Source: Streptomyces sp. MUM 178J
GTDB taxonomy: Bacteria; Actinomycetota; Actinomycetes; Streptomycetales; Streptomycetaceae
Assembly: GCF_022414575.1 (NCBI RefSeq)
Contig: NZ_JADWYQ010000009.1
Span: 85,618 to 149,617 of the forward strand
Length of the DNA stretch: 64,000 nt
Reading direction: 5' to 3'
Shown here: positions 42,455-52,235 of the stretch, in pieces
Position numbering within the stretch: the first letter of the stretch is position 1
Layout of the letters: each line of letters opens with the position of its first letter
Translations under genes and position numbers: made by a program
Notes under the pieces: generated by a model
The model's database searches: none
Seen by the model: only the letters and a program-made list of their open reading frames with translations
What the model was told of the DNA's origin: nothing

Positions 42455-43429
42455 GTGCGAATCGCAGTCACCGGCTCCATCGCCACCGACCATCTCATGA
42501 CCTTCCCCGGTCGCTTCTCCGACCAGCTGGTCGCGGACCAGCTCCACACGGTCTCCCTCTCCTTCCTGGTCGACAACCTCGATGTACGGCGGGGCGGCGT
42601 CGGCGCGAACATCTGCTTCGGCATGGGCCAGCTCGGCACCCGGCCGATCCTCGTCGGGGCGGCGGGCGACGACTTCGCGGAGTACCGCGCCTGGCTGGAC
42701 CGCAACGGCGTGGACACCGCGTCCGTCCGGATCTCCGAGGTGACGCACACCGCCCGCTTCGTCTGCACCACCGACGCCGACCACAACCAGATCGGCTCCT
42801 TCTACACGGGCGCGATGAGCGAGGCGCGGCTGATCGAGCTGAAGTCCGTCGCCGACCGGGTCGGCGGGCTTGACCTGGTGCTGATCGGCGCGGACGACCC
42901 CGAGGCCATGCTGCGCCACACCGAGGAGTGCAAGACGCGCGGCATCCCCTTCGCGGCGGACTTCTCCCAGCAGATCGCCCGGATGGACGGCGACGAGATC
43001 CGCACGCTGATGGACGGCGGGGCGTACCTCTTCTCCAACGAGTACGAGAAGGGCCTCATCGAGTCCAAGACCGGCTGGACGGACGAGGAGATCCTCGGCA
43101 AGGTCGGCTGCCGGGTCACCACGCTGGGCGCGCGCGGCGTGCTCATCGAGCGCTCCGGGGAGGACCCGATCGAGGTCGGCTGCCCGGAGGAGGAGTCCAA
43201 GACCGATCCCACGGGCGTGGGCGACGCCTTCCGCGCGGGCTTCCTCTCCGGCCTCTCGTGGGGCGTCGGCCTGGAGCGGGCCGCGCAGGTGGGCTGCATG
43301 CTGGCGACACTGGTCATCGAGACGGTGGGCACGCAGGAGTACACGCTGCGGCGTGCGAACTTCATGGACCGCTTCACGAAGGCGTACGGGCATGACGCGG
43401 CGAACGAGGTCCGCGAGAAGCTGAAGTAA
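42455..43429 (+). CDS. PfkB-family carbohydrate/nucleoside kinase
   Basis: 324 residues; GTG with AGGAG eight bases upstream. The Gly-rich N-terminus ('VRIAVTGSIATDHLMTFPG', 'RRGGVGANICFGMGQLG') and the C-terminal catalytic motif 'DPTGVGDAFRAGFLSG', with the anion-hole glycines and catalytic Asp, define the ribokinase/adenosine-kinase superfamily. The lid sequence and lack of close markers prevent choosing a substrate; adenosine-like or ribose-like sugars are possible. A U-tract terminator follows. Confidence 0.92.
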   Translation: MRIAVTGSIATDHLMTFPGRFSDQLVADQLHTVSLSFLVDNLDVRRGGVGANICFGMGQLGTRPILVGAAGDDFAEYRAWLDRNGVDTASVRISEVTHTARFVCTTDADHNQIGSFYTGAMSEARLIELKSVADRVGGLDLVLIGADDPEAMLRHTEECKTRGIPFAADFSQQIARMDGDEIRTLMDGGAYLFSNEYEKGLIESKTGWTDEEILGKVGCRVTTLGARGVLIERSGEDPIEVGCPEEESKTDPTGVGDAFRAGFLSGLSWGVGLERAAQVGCMLATLVIETVGTQEYTLRRANFMDRFTKAYGHDAANEVREKLK

Positions 43430-43442
43430 ACGGGGGTGGAGG

Positions 43443-43463
43443 GCCCGCCGCCGGCGGGCTTTT
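43443..43463 (+). terminator. Rho-independent terminator after the PfkB gene
   Basis: GCCCGCC-gcc-GGCGGGC followed by TTTT, 13 bases after the kinase stop. Confidence 0.8.
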
Positions 43464-43718
43464 CCCCGGGGGCTCCGCCCCAGGCCCCGTGCGGGGGCTC
43501 CGCCCCCGGACCCCCGCTCCTCAAACGCCGGAGGGGCTGGATTTGCCCGCCCTCAACGTCGGCGGGTTGGTTTGTGCCGCCCCCGGGCGTTGGCTGCGCC
43601 GGATTGTGGCGCTTCCAGCGTCGGCGGGTTGGATGGGCCCGCCCCTCAGCGTCGGAGGGAGTGCTGCCCCCGGGCGTCGGCGGGGCCGGTTCGCGTCGCC
43701 CTCAACGCAGGAAATGGC
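43464..43718. repeat. Convergent spacer with inverted copies of the palindrome family
   Basis: GGGGGC-TCC-GCCCCC at 43493-43507 is the reverse complement of the 15-mer at 1892, 13490 and 24003; a shorter GGGGC-TCC-GCCCC copy precedes it. CTCAAACGCCGGAGGGGCTGG and several GTCGGCGGG blocks follow, the opposite strand of the repeats upstream of aceE and in the cobT-cobU spacer. No gene. Confidence 0.75.
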
Positions 43719-45095
43719 TCACACCGCCCGCCGCACCGTGTACGCCACGCCCCCCTCCTCCGCCACCCGCTCGCCCACGAACTCCTGCCCCCGCATCTCG
43801 CACCACGCGGGGATGTCCAGGCGCGCCGCCTCGTCGTCCGAGAGGACCGTGACCGTGCCGCCTACGGGGACGTCGCCGATGACCTTGGCCAGTTCGATGA
43901 CGGGGATCGGGCAGCGCTTGCCGAGGGCGTCCACGAGGATCGAGGGGGACTCCTCGGGGCGCGGCACGGAGGCGACCGGGGCGCCGAGGCGGGCGCGGGT
44001 CGCGGCGACCACGTCCGGGAGCGTCGTCAAGAAGGCGTCCACGTCCGACTCTTCCGTGCCCCGAGGCAGGGAGACGCGGACATTTCCCTCCGAGAGCACT
44101 CCCATCGCCCGCAGCACATGGCTCGGCGTCAGCGTGGAGCTCGTGCACGACGAACCGGAGGAGACGGAGAAGCCCTCCCGGTCCAGCTCGTGCAGCAGTG
44201 TCTCCCCGTCGACATAGAGACAGGAGAAGGTGACCAGATGGGGGAGCCTGCGCACCGGATCGCCGACCACCTCCACATCGGGCACCAGCAGCGGCACCCG
44301 GGCGCGGATACGGTCCACCAGGGCCCGCAGCCGTGCCGCCTCGGCGTCCGCCTCCGCCCGCACCGCCCGCAGCGAGGCGGCCGCGGCGACGATCGCCGGG
44401 AGGTTCTCAAAGCCGGGCACCCGGCCCGACTCCCGCTCGTCGGCGGGATGTTGCGGGGCGAAACGGACGCCTTTACGGACGGCGAGCAGTCCCACTCCTG
44501 CAGGTCCACCCCATTTGTGGGCACTTGCGGCGAGCAGTGACCAGTCGCCCGCCACCGGTCCCCAGCCCAGTGACTGCGCCGCGTCCACCAGCAGCGGCAC
44601 GCCCGCCTCCCGGCAGGCCTGTGCCGCCTCGGCCACCGGCTGCTCGGTGCCGACCTCGTGGTTGGCGGACTGCAGACATGCCAGGGCGGTGTCGGCGCGC
44701 AGCGCTGCCGCGAACGCCTCCGCCTCCACCGCGCCCGCGCGGTCCACGGCGACCTCCGTCACCCCGCCGCCGACCGCCTCGGCCGCGTGCAGTACGGACG
44801 AGTGCTCGACCGCCGACACGACCAGGTGGTTTCCGGCGCGGCGTCGACCGGCCGCGGCGCCGGAAACCGCCGAGTGAACCGCGTACGTCCCCGAAGGGGT
44901 GAAGGCCAGTTCGTCCGGACGGCAGCCGACCGCCTCCGCGGCGGTCTCCCGGGCCGCGTCCAGCAGCATCCGGGCGCGCCTCCCTTCGCGGTAGAGACGG
45001 GCGGGGTCGGCCCACCCCTCGTCGAGAGCGGCCTGCAGGGCCTGCCGGGCGACGGGGTGCAGCGGAGCGGAGGATGCGGCGTCGAAGTAGGGCAC
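43719..45095 (-). CDS. Cysteine desulfurase fused to a TusA-type sulfur carrier domain
   Basis: 458 residues. Residues about 1-370 are a class V PLP enzyme: 'SAHKWGGPAGVGLLAVRKG' with the PLP lysine K194, and 'VSSGSSCTSSTLTPSHVLRA' with the persulfide cysteine C317. Residues about 385-458 are a TusA/SirA domain with 'VDALGKRCPIPVIELAKVI' (C395 is the sulfur-accepting cysteine). The enzyme removes sulfur from cysteine and its own C-terminal domain should accept it for relay to tRNA thiolation, Fe-S or cofactor assembly. It ends 260 bases before ctaC on the opposite strand. Confidence 0.93.
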   Translation of the reverse strand: MPYFDAASSAPLHPVARQALQAALDEGWADPARLYREGRRARMLLDAARETAAEAVGCRPDELAFTPSGTYAVHSAVSGAAAGRRRAGNHLVVSAVEHSSVLHAAEAVGGGVTEVAVDRAGAVEAEAFAAALRADTALACLQSANHEVGTEQPVAEAAQACREAGVPLLVDAAQSLGWGPVAGDWSLLAASAHKWGGPAGVGLLAVRKGVRFAPQHPADERESGRVPGFENLPAIVAAAASLRAVRAEADAEAARLRALVDRIRARVPLLVPDVEVVGDPVRRLPHLVTFSCLYVDGETLLHELDREGFSVSSGSSCTSSTLTPSHVLRAMGVLSEGNVRVSLPRGTEESDVDAFLTTLPDVVAATRARLGAPVASVPRPEESPSILVDALGKRCPIPVIELAKVIGDVPVGGTVTVLSDDEAARLDIPAWCEMRGQEFVGERVAEEGGVAYTVRRAV

Positions 45096-45245
45096 GCTGC
45101 CACGCTAACTCCACGGCGGAACCGGGAGTCCGCGGCAGCTGGAGAAGGCGTCATAACGCAGGCCGGAAGGGGTCCGTCCGCCCCTTGGGGGTGTCGGGCG
45201 GCGCGTTGGGCACCCTCCCCGCGCGACCCCAAATAGCGTCCAGTA

Positions 45246-45274
45246 GGGTTTGGTCCGCATAAACATCCAAACCC
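45246..45274 (+). promoter_or_regulatory. Inverted repeat in the ctaC control region
   Basis: GGGTTTGG (45246-45253) and CCAAACCC (45267-45274) form an 8-bp dyad with a 13-base AT-containing loop (tccgcataaacat), 80 bases before the ctaC start. It is symmetrical and AT-richer than its surroundings, as an operator or promoter element would be. The regulator is unknown. Confidence 0.45.
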
Positions 45275-45354
45275 CTGCCCGCACCAGGGCCGGCGACCGA
45301 CCAGCGAGACGGCCGCAGCCGGCCGCGCGGGCGAGACTCTCGGGAAGGCGCTAC

Positions 45355-46359
45355 GTGAGTCCCAACGGCTCCGACCTCCCCCACCGCCCGACGGGCGGGG
45401 GCGGTACCCCCATGTCGCGGCGCCCGATGCGGCGGAAGCTGCCGCAGGTGCTGACTGCGGGCCTGATCCTGGCTACCGCCTCCGGTTGCTCATACAACTG
45501 GGAGGACTTCCCCCGCCTCGGCATGCCCACCCCGGTCACCGAGGAGGCTCCACGGATCCTCTCCCTCTGGCAGGGCTCCTGGGCGGCCGCGCTCGCCGTG
45601 GGCGTGCTGGTATGGGGTCTGATCCTGTGGAGTGTCATCTTCCACCGGCGCAGCCGCACCAAGGTCGAGGTTCCCCCGCAGACCCGGTACAACATGCCCA
45701 TCGAGGCGCTGTACACAGTGGTCCCGCTGATCATCGTCTCGGTGCTCTTCTACTTCACCGCACGCGATGAGTCGAAGCTCCTCGCCCTCTCCGACGAGCC
45801 CGCCCACACCGTCAACGTGGTCGGCTACCAGTGGAGCTGGGGCTTCAACTACCTCGAGGACGTGGACGGCAACCCGGCCACCGGCGACGCCGCGGCCGAC
45901 CAGAACCTGAACGCGATTCCGGACAGGTACACCAATGACTTCCCGGCGGGCGCCGAGGGCGTGTACGACGCCGGCATCCCCGGCACCCGGAACCCGCAGA
46001 CGGGCAACCCCGGCCCGACGCTGTGGCTGCCGAAGGGCGAGAAGGTCCGCTTCATCCTGACCTCCCGTGACGTCATCCACTCCTTCTGGGTCGTCCCCTT
46101 CCTCTTCAAGCAGGACGTCATCCCCGGTCACACGAATGTCTTCGAGGTGACCGCCACCGAGGAGGGCACCTTCCTGGGTAAGTGCGCCGAACTCTGCGGC
46201 GTCGACCACTCCCGGATGCTCTTCAACGTCAAGGTGGTCTCCCCCGAGCGCTACCAGCAGTACCTCAAGGAGCTGGCGGAGAAGGGGCAGACCGGCTTCA
46301 TCCCGTCGGGCATCGAGCAGACGGACCCGGCCAGGAATGCGGAGAAGAACCAACTGTGA
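45355..46359 (+). CDS. ctaC: Cytochrome c oxidase subunit II
   Basis: 334 residues from GTG 45355 with GGGAAGG seven bases upstream. A lipobox LATASGC (C45) indicates processing, then two membrane helices ('[20 protein letters not shown]', '[14 protein letters not shown]') and the exported cupredoxin with the CuA ligands in '[18 protein letters not shown]' and '[10 protein letters not shown]'. CtaC receives electrons from the bcc complex. The stop overlaps the ctaD GTG (GTGA). An extra loop with '[20 protein letters not shown]' is longer than in E. coli-type subunits, as in other actinobacteria. Confidence 0.95.
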   Translation: MSPNGSDLPHRPTGGGGTPMSRRPMRRKLPQVLTAGLILATASGCSYNWEDFPRLGMPTPVTEEAPRILSLWQGSWAAALAVGVLVWGLILWSVIFHRRSRTKVEVPPQTRYNMPIEALYTVVPLIIVSVLFYFTARDESKLLALSDEPAHTVNVVGYQWSWGFNYLEDVDGNPATGDAAADQNLNAIPDRYTNDFPAGAEGVYDAGIPGTRNPQTGNPGPTLWLPKGEKVRFILTSRDVIHSFWVVPFLFKQDVIPGHTNVFEVTATEEGTFLGKCAELCGVDHSRMLFNVKVVSPERYQQYLKELAEKGQTGFIPSGIEQTDPARNAEKNQL

Positions 46360-48092
46360 GCATCCTCAACGAACCTCAGGGTGCCGCCGCAGCTGAGGAC
46401 TCTTACGAGAACGAGCTGCCGGTACGGCGCAAGCAGCCGGGCAATGTGGTGGTGAAGTGGCTGACCACCACCGACCACAAGACCATCGGCACGCTCTACC
46501 TGGTCACCTCGTTCGTCTTCTTCTGCATCGGCGGCGTGATGGCGCTGGTCATGCGCGCCGAGCTTGCCCGCCCGGGCACGCAGATCATGTCGAACGAGCA
46601 GTTCAACCAGGCGTTCACGATGCACGGCACGATCATGTTGCTGATGTTCGCGACGCCGCTGTTCGCCGGATTCGCGAACTGGATCATGCCGCTGCAGATC
46701 GGCGCGCCCGATGTGGCGTTCCCGCGGCTGAACATGTTCGCCTACTGGCTCTACCTGTTCGGCTCGCTGATCGCGGTGGCCGGCTTCCTCACCCCGCAGG
46801 GTGCGGCGGACTTCGGCTGGTTCGCCTACTCCCCGCTGTCGGACGCCGTTCGCTCGCCGGGCATCGGCGCCGATATGTGGATCATGGGTCTGGCCTTCTC
46901 CGGGTTTGGCACCATCCTCGGCTCGGTCAACTTCATCACCACGATCATCTGCATGCGCGCTCCCGGCATGACGATGTTCCGGATGCCGATCTTCACCTGG
47001 AACGTGCTGCTGACCGGTGTGCTGGTCCTGCTCGCCTTCCCGGTGCTGGCCGCCGCGCTCTTCGCGCTGGAGGCCGACCGGAAGTTCGGCGCCCATGTCT
47101 TCGACGCGTCCAACGGCGGCGCCCTGCTGTGGCAGCACCTCTTCTGGTTCTTCGGCCATCCAGAGGTGTACATCATCGCGCTGCCGTTCTTCGGCATCGT
47201 CTCTGAGATCATCCCGGTCTTCAGCCGCAAGCCGATGTTCGGCTACATCGGCCTGATCGCCGCGACCATCGCGATCGCCGGTCTGTCCGTGACCGTGTGG
47301 GCCCACCACATGTACGTCACAGGCGGTGTGCTGTTGCCGTTCTTCTCCTTTATGACCTTCCTGATCGCGGTGCCCACCGGTGTGAAGTTCTTCAACTGGA
47401 TCGGCACCATGTGGAAGGGGTCGCTGTCCTTCGAGACGCCGATGCTCTGGACGATCGGCTTCCTGATCACCTTCACCTTCGGTGGTCTGACCGGTGTCAT
47501 CCTGGCCTCGCCGCCGATGGACTTCCACGTCTCGGACTCGTACTTCGTCGTCGCGCACTTCCACTACGTCGTCTTCGGCACCGTGGTCTTCGCGATGTTC
47601 GCCGGATTCCACTTCTGGTGGCCGAAGTTCACCGGCAAGATGCTGGACGAGCGGCTGGGGAAGATCACCTTCTGGACGCTGTTCATCGGCTTCCACGGCA
47701 CGTTCCTGGTGCAGCACTGGCTGGGCGCCGAGGGCATGCCGCGCCGGTACGCCGACTATCTGGCGGCCGACGGCTTCACCGCGCTGAACACCGTCTCCAC
47801 GATCAGCTCGTTCCTGCTCGGCCTGTCGATCCTGCCGTTCTTCTACAACGTCTGGAAGACCGCCAAGTACGGCAAGAAGGTCGAGGTCGACGACCCGTGG
47901 GGCTACGGCCGCTCGCTCGAGTGGGCGACCTCGTGCCCGCCGCCGCGGCACAACTTCCTCACCCTGCCGCGTATTCGCTCCGAATCCCCGGCGTTCGACC
48001 TGCACCACCCGGAGATCGCCGCGCTCGACCAGCTCGAGAACCGCGCGCACGGCGGCAAGGCCCTCGCGGGTGAGAAGGAGGCCGGCAAGTGA
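46356..48092 (+). CDS. ctaD: Cytochrome c oxidase subunit I
   Basis: 578 residues; GTG overlapping ctaC. Twelve helices with the heme and copper ligands: '[11 protein letters not shown]' (low-spin heme), '[17 protein letters not shown]' (CuB His and the cross-linked Tyr), 'AHHMYVTG' and '[10 protein letters not shown]' (both hemes). This is the catalytic core of the aa3 oxidase. The final GTG overlap (GTGA) with ctaF shows a tightly coupled ctaCDF operon. Confidence 0.97.
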   Translation: MSILNEPQGAAAAEDSYENELPVRRKQPGNVVVKWLTTTDHKTIGTLYLVTSFVFFCIGGVMALVMRAELARPGTQIMSNEQFNQAFTMHGTIMLLMFATPLFAGFANWIMPLQIGAPDVAFPRLNMFAYWLYLFGSLIAVAGFLTPQGAADFGWFAYSPLSDAVRSPGIGADMWIMGLAFSGFGTILGSVNFITTIICMRAPGMTMFRMPIFTWNVLLTGVLVLLAFPVLAAALFALEADRKFGAHVFDASNGGALLWQHLFWFFGHPEVYIIALPFFGIVSEIIPVFSRKPMFGYIGLIAATIAIAGLSVTVWAHHMYVTGGVLLPFFSFMTFLIAVPTGVKFFNWIGTMWKGSLSFETPMLWTIGFLITFTFGGLTGVILASPPMDFHVSDSYFVVAHFHYVVFGTVVFAMFAGFHFWWPKFTGKMLDERLGKITFWTLFIGFHGTFLVQHWLGAEGMPRRYADYLAADGFTALNTVSTISSFLLGLSILPFFYNVWKTAKYGKKVEVDDPWGYGRSLEWATSCPPPRHNFLTLPRIRSESPAFDLHHPEIAALDQLENRAHGGKALAGEKEAGK

Positions 48093-48487
48093 AGATCCAG
48101 GGCAAGATGTTCATCTGGCTGAGCGTCTTCATCCTCGCCATGGCGATCGTCTATGGCGTGTGGTCGAAGGAGCCGGTCGGCACCACGGCGCTCTTCCTGT
48201 CGTTCGGCCTGGCCATCATGATCGGCTACTACCTGGCCTTCACGGCCCGGCGCGTGGACGACATGGCCCAGGACAACAAGGAGGCCGATGTCGCGGACGA
48301 GGCCGGCGAGGTCGGGTTCTTCTCCCCGCACAGCTGGCAGCCGCTGTCGCTGGCCATCGGCGGTGCGCTGGCCTTCCTCGCCGTCGCGATCGGCTGGTGG
48401 CTGCTGTACTTCTCGCTGCCGCTGATCCTCGTCGGCGTCTGGGGCTGGGTCTTCGAGTACTACCGCGGCGAGAACCAGAACCAGTAG
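48089..48487 (+). CDS. ctaF: Cytochrome c oxidase subunit IV (actinobacterial)
   Basis: 132 residues, four membrane helices, beginning '[20 protein letters not shown]'. This actinobacteria-specific subunit IV is encoded directly after ctaD and has no heme ligands. Translation is coupled to ctaD (GTGA overlap). A hairpin follows, so the operon ends here. Confidence 0.93.
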   Translation: MKIQGKMFIWLSVFILAMAIVYGVWSKEPVGTTALFLSFGLAIMIGYYLAFTARRVDDMAQDNKEADVADEAGEVGFFSPHSWQPLSLAIGGALAFLAVAIGWWLLYFSLPLILVGVWGWVFEYYRGENQNQ

Positions 48488-48553
48488 CAGAGCCTGACGA
48501 ACGGCCGGAAATCCCGGCCGGAGCTCGTCGACAAGTCAACACGGCACGCGAAC

Positions 48554-48592
48554 GGGCCCGGCCTTCTTCACCCCGGTGGAGGAGCCGGGCCC
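48554..48592 (+). terminator. Hairpin terminator of ctaCDF
   Basis: GGGCCCGGC (48554-48562) pairs with GCCGGGCCC (48584-48592) across 21 bases, 66 bases beyond the ctaF stop. Confidence 0.7.
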
Positions 48593-48648
48593 CTCGTTTG
48601 GAGTCACCGGACGCGCCCCGGTGGACCCTTCTTCCTACCGTGTGACTT

Positions 48649-49899
48649 ATGAAACGCACGCCGCATTTCCAGACCGTCGTCAGCTGCACGCTTGTGGTCG
48701 TGACCTTCGGGGCGGTTGCGACGGCGTGCAGCGGATCCGACGACCACCCGCTGTCCGCCCGGCCCTACGACGCGGCGGACCAGGTCGCCTTCAACGCCGA
48801 AGAGGGCAGTTCCAAAGTGAACCCCGACCGGCCCCTGGAAGTCACCGCCAAGGGTGACGACGGACGAATAACCGACGTCACCGCGGTAGACGACAAGGGC
48901 CGCTTCCTCGCCGGAGAGCTCTCCGCGGACGGCACACGCTGGCTCTCGACCGCCTCGCTCGGCGCCGGAGTCAAGTACACCGTGCGGGTCTCCACTGAGG
49001 ACGAGGACGGCGCTCCGGGCCTCAGGACGCTCACCTTCGAAACATCCCCCGCCAAACGGCACCTGAGCGTGGAATTCGGCCCCAAGTCAGGTACATACGG
49101 CGTCGGCCAGCCCGTCACGGCCGAACTCAACCGCCCGGTGAAGGACAAGAAGGCCAGGACCGTCGTCGAGCGAGCGCTGAAGGTCGAGTCCACCCCGCGC
49201 GTGACCGGCTCCTGGCACTGGGTGGACGACAAGACCCTGCACTACCGGCCCAAGGACTACTGGCCCAGCGGCGCACAGGTCCGGGCGGTCAGCAACCTCC
49301 AGGGCCTCAAGGTCGCCGACAAGCTCTACGGCAAGGCCTCCAAGCCCGCTGAACTCACCATCGGGGACCGCGTCGAGGCGATAACCGACGCCGCTGCGCA
49401 CACCATGACGTTCAAGCGCAACGGAGAAGTGATCAACACCATGCCGGTGACCACCGGCAAACCGGGCTTCTCAACGCGTAACGGGACCAAAGTGGTGCTT
49501 GAGAAGCAGTACTACGTACGGATGCGCAGCTCGACCGTCGGCATAGGCGGCGGCGAGTCCTACGACCTGCCCGTCTACTACGCGACCCGGGTCACCTGGA
49601 GCGGAGAGTACGTCCACGCCGCACCCTGGTCAGCGGGCTCGCACGGGTACGCCAACGTCAGCCACGGCTGTGTGGGCATGTCCACAAGCAACGCCGCCTG
49701 GTTCTTCGAGAACGTGCGACCGGGCGACCTCGTCACCGTCGTCAACAGCTTCGGCGAGATGATGCCCGCGTTCGGCAACGGCTTCGGCGAGTGGAACATG
49801 CCCTGGGACAAGTGGCAGAAGGGCAGCGCACTGATCGGCGGCACGGGGGACGGAGCCGGCCCCGTCGACACCTCCCGCCTCCGCCCGCAGACAGTTTGA
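48649..49899 (+). CDS. L,D-transpeptidase lipoprotein (YkuD, Ig-like domains)
   Basis: 416 residues. A lipoprotein signal ends in a lipobox with C27 (VATAC). Two Ig-like domains follow (about residues 40-150 and 150-245), then the YkuD catalytic domain with 'HGYANVSHGCVGMSTSNAAW', containing the catalytic Cys and His. Such proteins make 3-3 peptidoglycan crosslinks; the actinobacterial ones have this two-Ig plus YkuD layout. It stands between ctaF and ctaE, an unusual place for a wall enzyme, but on the same strand with its own upstream hairpin. Confidence 0.94.
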   Translation: MKRTPHFQTVVSCTLVVVTFGAVATACSGSDDHPLSARPYDAADQVAFNAEEGSSKVNPDRPLEVTAKGDDGRITDVTAVDDKGRFLAGELSADGTRWLSTASLGAGVKYTVRVSTEDEDGAPGLRTLTFETSPAKRHLSVEFGPKSGTYGVGQPVTAELNRPVKDKKARTVVERALKVESTPRVTGSWHWVDDKTLHYRPKDYWPSGAQVRAVSNLQGLKVADKLYGKASKPAELTIGDRVEAITDAAAHTMTFKRNGEVINTMPVTTGKPGFSTRNGTKVVLEKQYYVRMRSSTVGIGGGESYDLPVYYATRVTWSGEYVHAAPWSAGSHGYANVSHGCVGMSTSNAAWFFENVRPGDLVTVVNSFGEMMPAFGNGFGEWNMPWDKWQKGSALIGGTGDGAGPVDTSRLRPQTV

Positions 49900-50078
49900 A
49901 TCGCGGCTCCTTCGCCTCCGGGGCGCTGTGGCGTCTGTCGACGGTCGATCGTGCTCGACCGCTCGTCCCTCGCGGCCTCCGCGCGTTCTCCCTTTCGACA
50001 CCCGCGCGCCCCTTCGGCTCACTCGCCCCCCGCAGGCGGTCTGAACTGTGGGGGTGGGGCATGGGCGCAAGCAGGCCT

Positions 50079-50480
50079 CTATGCCTCCACCGAGAGCCTG
50101 CTGCGCAGCAGGGCGGCCAGGGAGTCGGCGAACTCCACCGGCTCCACGGGCAGCGTCACCGCGGCGTCCGCACGGCTCCAGGAGGCCAGCCAGGCGTCCT
50201 GGGGCCGGCCGATCAGCAGCAGCACGGGCGGGCAGTCGAAGATCTCGTCCTTGATCTGCCGGCACACCCCCATGCCGCCCGCGGGCACCGTCTCCCCGTC
50301 CAGGACGCAGACGTCCACGCCCCCGGCCTCCAGTGCCCGCAGCACCGCGGGCAGCGTGGCGCACTCGACGAAGTCGACCGGGGGAACGTCGGAGGCCGGC
50401 CTGCGGCCCGCCGCCAGCCGCACCTGCGCGCGGGTGTTCGCGTCGTCGCTGTAGACCAGCACGGTGGCGCTCGACTGCAT
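50079..50480 (-). CDS. Atypical stand-alone receiver-like protein
   Basis: 133 residues; ATG with GGAGG four bases upstream. Fold resembles a CheY receiver: acidic pair in 'VLVYSDDANTRAQVRLAAG', a central Asp (D61 in 'VDVCVLDGETVPAGGMG'), but the usual Lys near the end is missing ('AVTLPVEPVEFAD'). No output domain. Pseudo-receivers of this kind usually work by protein binding. It lies antisense between the L,D-transpeptidase and ctaE, with its ATG about 210 bases from the divergent ctaE start. Confidence 0.78.
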   Translation of the reverse strand: MQSSATVLVYSDDANTRAQVRLAAGRRPASDVPPVDFVECATLPAVLRALEAGGVDVCVLDGETVPAGGMGVCRQIKDEIFDCPPVLLLIGRPQDAWLASWSRADAAVTLPVEPVEFADSLAALLRSRLSVEA

Positions 50481-50692
50481 TGTTCCTCCGAGTTCGTCGT
50501 CGTACATCGGCGGCGGTGCCCAAGGGACCGATGCGGCGGATGCTACTCCGTCGGACAGCTTGTCAACACTGGTTCGGACAGTGCTTCGAGCAGGCCGCTC
50601 CATCGCCCGGACGGGCTGTTCGGGCTGGACGCGGTGTACGGACACACCGAACGGCACCCCCCGGAGTGAGGGCGGGATAAGCGACCGACATA

Positions 50693-51313
50693 ATGTCGGT
50701 CGTGGCGACAGCAACGACAGTAGATACCGGGCACGCGCACCCGTCGGTCAATCGGCCGAACCTCACCAGCGTCGGAACGATCATCTGGCTGAGTTCCGAG
50801 CTGATGTTCTTCGCGGCCCTCTTCGCGATGTACTTCACCCTGCGATCGGTAATGGGTGCGGAGTACTGGGCGGAACAGGCCTCGGCCCTGAACTTCCCCT
50901 TCTCCGCGACCAACACCACGATCCTGGTGCTCTCCTCCCTCACCTGCCAGCTCGGCGTGTTCGCCGCCGAGCGCGGTGATGTGAAGAAGCTGCGCGCCTG
51001 GTTCGTGATCACGTTCGTGATGGGTGCGATCTTCATCGGCGGGCAGGTGTACGAGTACACCGAGCTGGTCAAGCACGAGGGCCTGTCGCTCTCGTCCGAT
51101 CCGTACGGCTCGGTCTTCTACCTGACCACCGGCTTCCACGGCCTGCATGTGACGGGCGGACTCATCGCCTTCCTGCTGGTCCTCGGCCGTACGTACGCGG
51201 CCAGGAGGTTCACCCATGAGCAGGCAACCGCCGCCATCGTCGTGTCCTACTACTGGCACTTCGTCGATGTCGTCTGGATCGGCCTCTTCGCCACGATCTA
51301 CATGATCAAGTAA
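50693..51313 (+). CDS. ctaE: Cytochrome c oxidase subunit III
   Basis: 206 residues, five membrane helices, the short actinobacterial form. Conserved '[20 protein letters not shown]', '[12 protein letters not shown]' and '[19 protein letters not shown]' are subunit III signatures. It completes the aa3 oxidase encoded by ctaCDF 2.5 kb upstream, and it is followed after 112 bases by qcrC. Confidence 0.96.
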   Translation: MSVVATATTVDTGHAHPSVNRPNLTSVGTIIWLSSELMFFAALFAMYFTLRSVMGAEYWAEQASALNFPFSATNTTILVLSSLTCQLGVFAAERGDVKKLRAWFVITFVMGAIFIGGQVYEYTELVKHEGLSLSSDPYGSVFYLTTGFHGLHVTGGLIAFLLVLGRTYAARRFTHEQATAAIVVSYYWHFVDVVWIGLFATIYMIK

Positions 51314-51425
51314 TCGGCCGCGGCCAGCGGCCGGCCGCGGCGCGACCGCCGCGGACGCCGGGCCCTGTCCGCCGCCGCACAGTCCAGAAGCACCGACGCA
51401 GAAGATCCTGACACCGGGGTAATCC

Positions 51426-52235
51426 GTGAAAAAGCTCTCCGCACGACGACGCCACCCGCTGGCGGCGGTCGTCGTCCTACTCCTCGCGCTGGCGGCCACT
51501 GGGGGGCTGTATGCCGCGTTCGCGCCCGCGGACAAGGCGCAGGCTGAAGAAACCGCCCAGTCCCTCGCCATCGAGGAGGGCAAGAAGCTCTACACCGTCG
51601 GCTGCGCCAGCTGCCACGGAACCGGCGGTCAGGGCACCTCTGACGGTCCCAGTCTGGTCGGCGTGGGCTCCGCGGCCGTCGACTTCCAGGTCGGCACCGG
51701 CCGGATGCCCGCCATGCAGCCGGGCGCGCAGGTCCCGAAGAAGCCGAAGGTCTACTCGCAGGCCGAGATCGACCAGCTCGCGGCGTACATCGCCTCGCTC
51801 GGCGCCGGTCCGATCACGCCCACCAAGGAGCAGTACGACCCCGCCGGGGCGGACATCGCCAACGGCGGCGAGCTGTTCCGCACCAACTGCGCCCAGTGCC
51901 ACAACTTCACCGGCGAGGGCGGCGCGCTCACGGACGGCAAGTACGCCCCGAGCCTTGAGGGCGTCAGCTCGAAGCACATCTACGAGGCCATGCAGACCGG
52001 CCCGCAGAACATGCCGTCCTTCCCCGACTCGACGATGCCCGAGCAGCAGAAGCGGGACATCATCGCGTACATCGAGGCTGTCAACGGCGATGAGACCCCG
52101 ACCCCCGGCGGCTTCGGACTGGGCGGGCTCGGCCCGGTCAGCGAGGGCCTGTTCGGCTGGATCTTCGGTCTGGGCTCGCTCGTCGCAGTCGCCGTCTGGG
52201 TTGCGGCCCACACCGCTAAGGCCAAGAAGTCATGA
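51426..52235 (+). CDS. qcrC: Diheme cytochrome c subunit of the bcc complex
   Basis: 269 residues. A signal-like first helix, two c-type heme sites CASCHG (C60, C63, H64) and CAQCHN (C155, C158, H159), and a C-terminal anchor helix. In actinobacteria this replaces both cytochrome c1 and soluble cytochrome c and passes electrons to the aa3 oxidase. Its stop overlaps the qcrA ATG (ATGA). Confidence 0.97.
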   Translation: MKKLSARRRHPLAAVVVLLLALAATGGLYAAFAPADKAQAEETAQSLAIEEGKKLYTVGCASCHGTGGQGTSDGPSLVGVGSAAVDFQVGTGRMPAMQPGAQVPKKPKVYSQAEIDQLAAYIASLGAGPITPTKEQYDPAGADIANGGELFRTNCAQCHNFTGEGGALTDGKYAPSLEGVSSKHIYEAMQTGPQNMPSFPDSTMPEQQKRDIIAYIEAVNGDETPTPGGFGLGGLGPVSEGLFGWIFGLGSLVAVAVWVAAHTAKAKKS

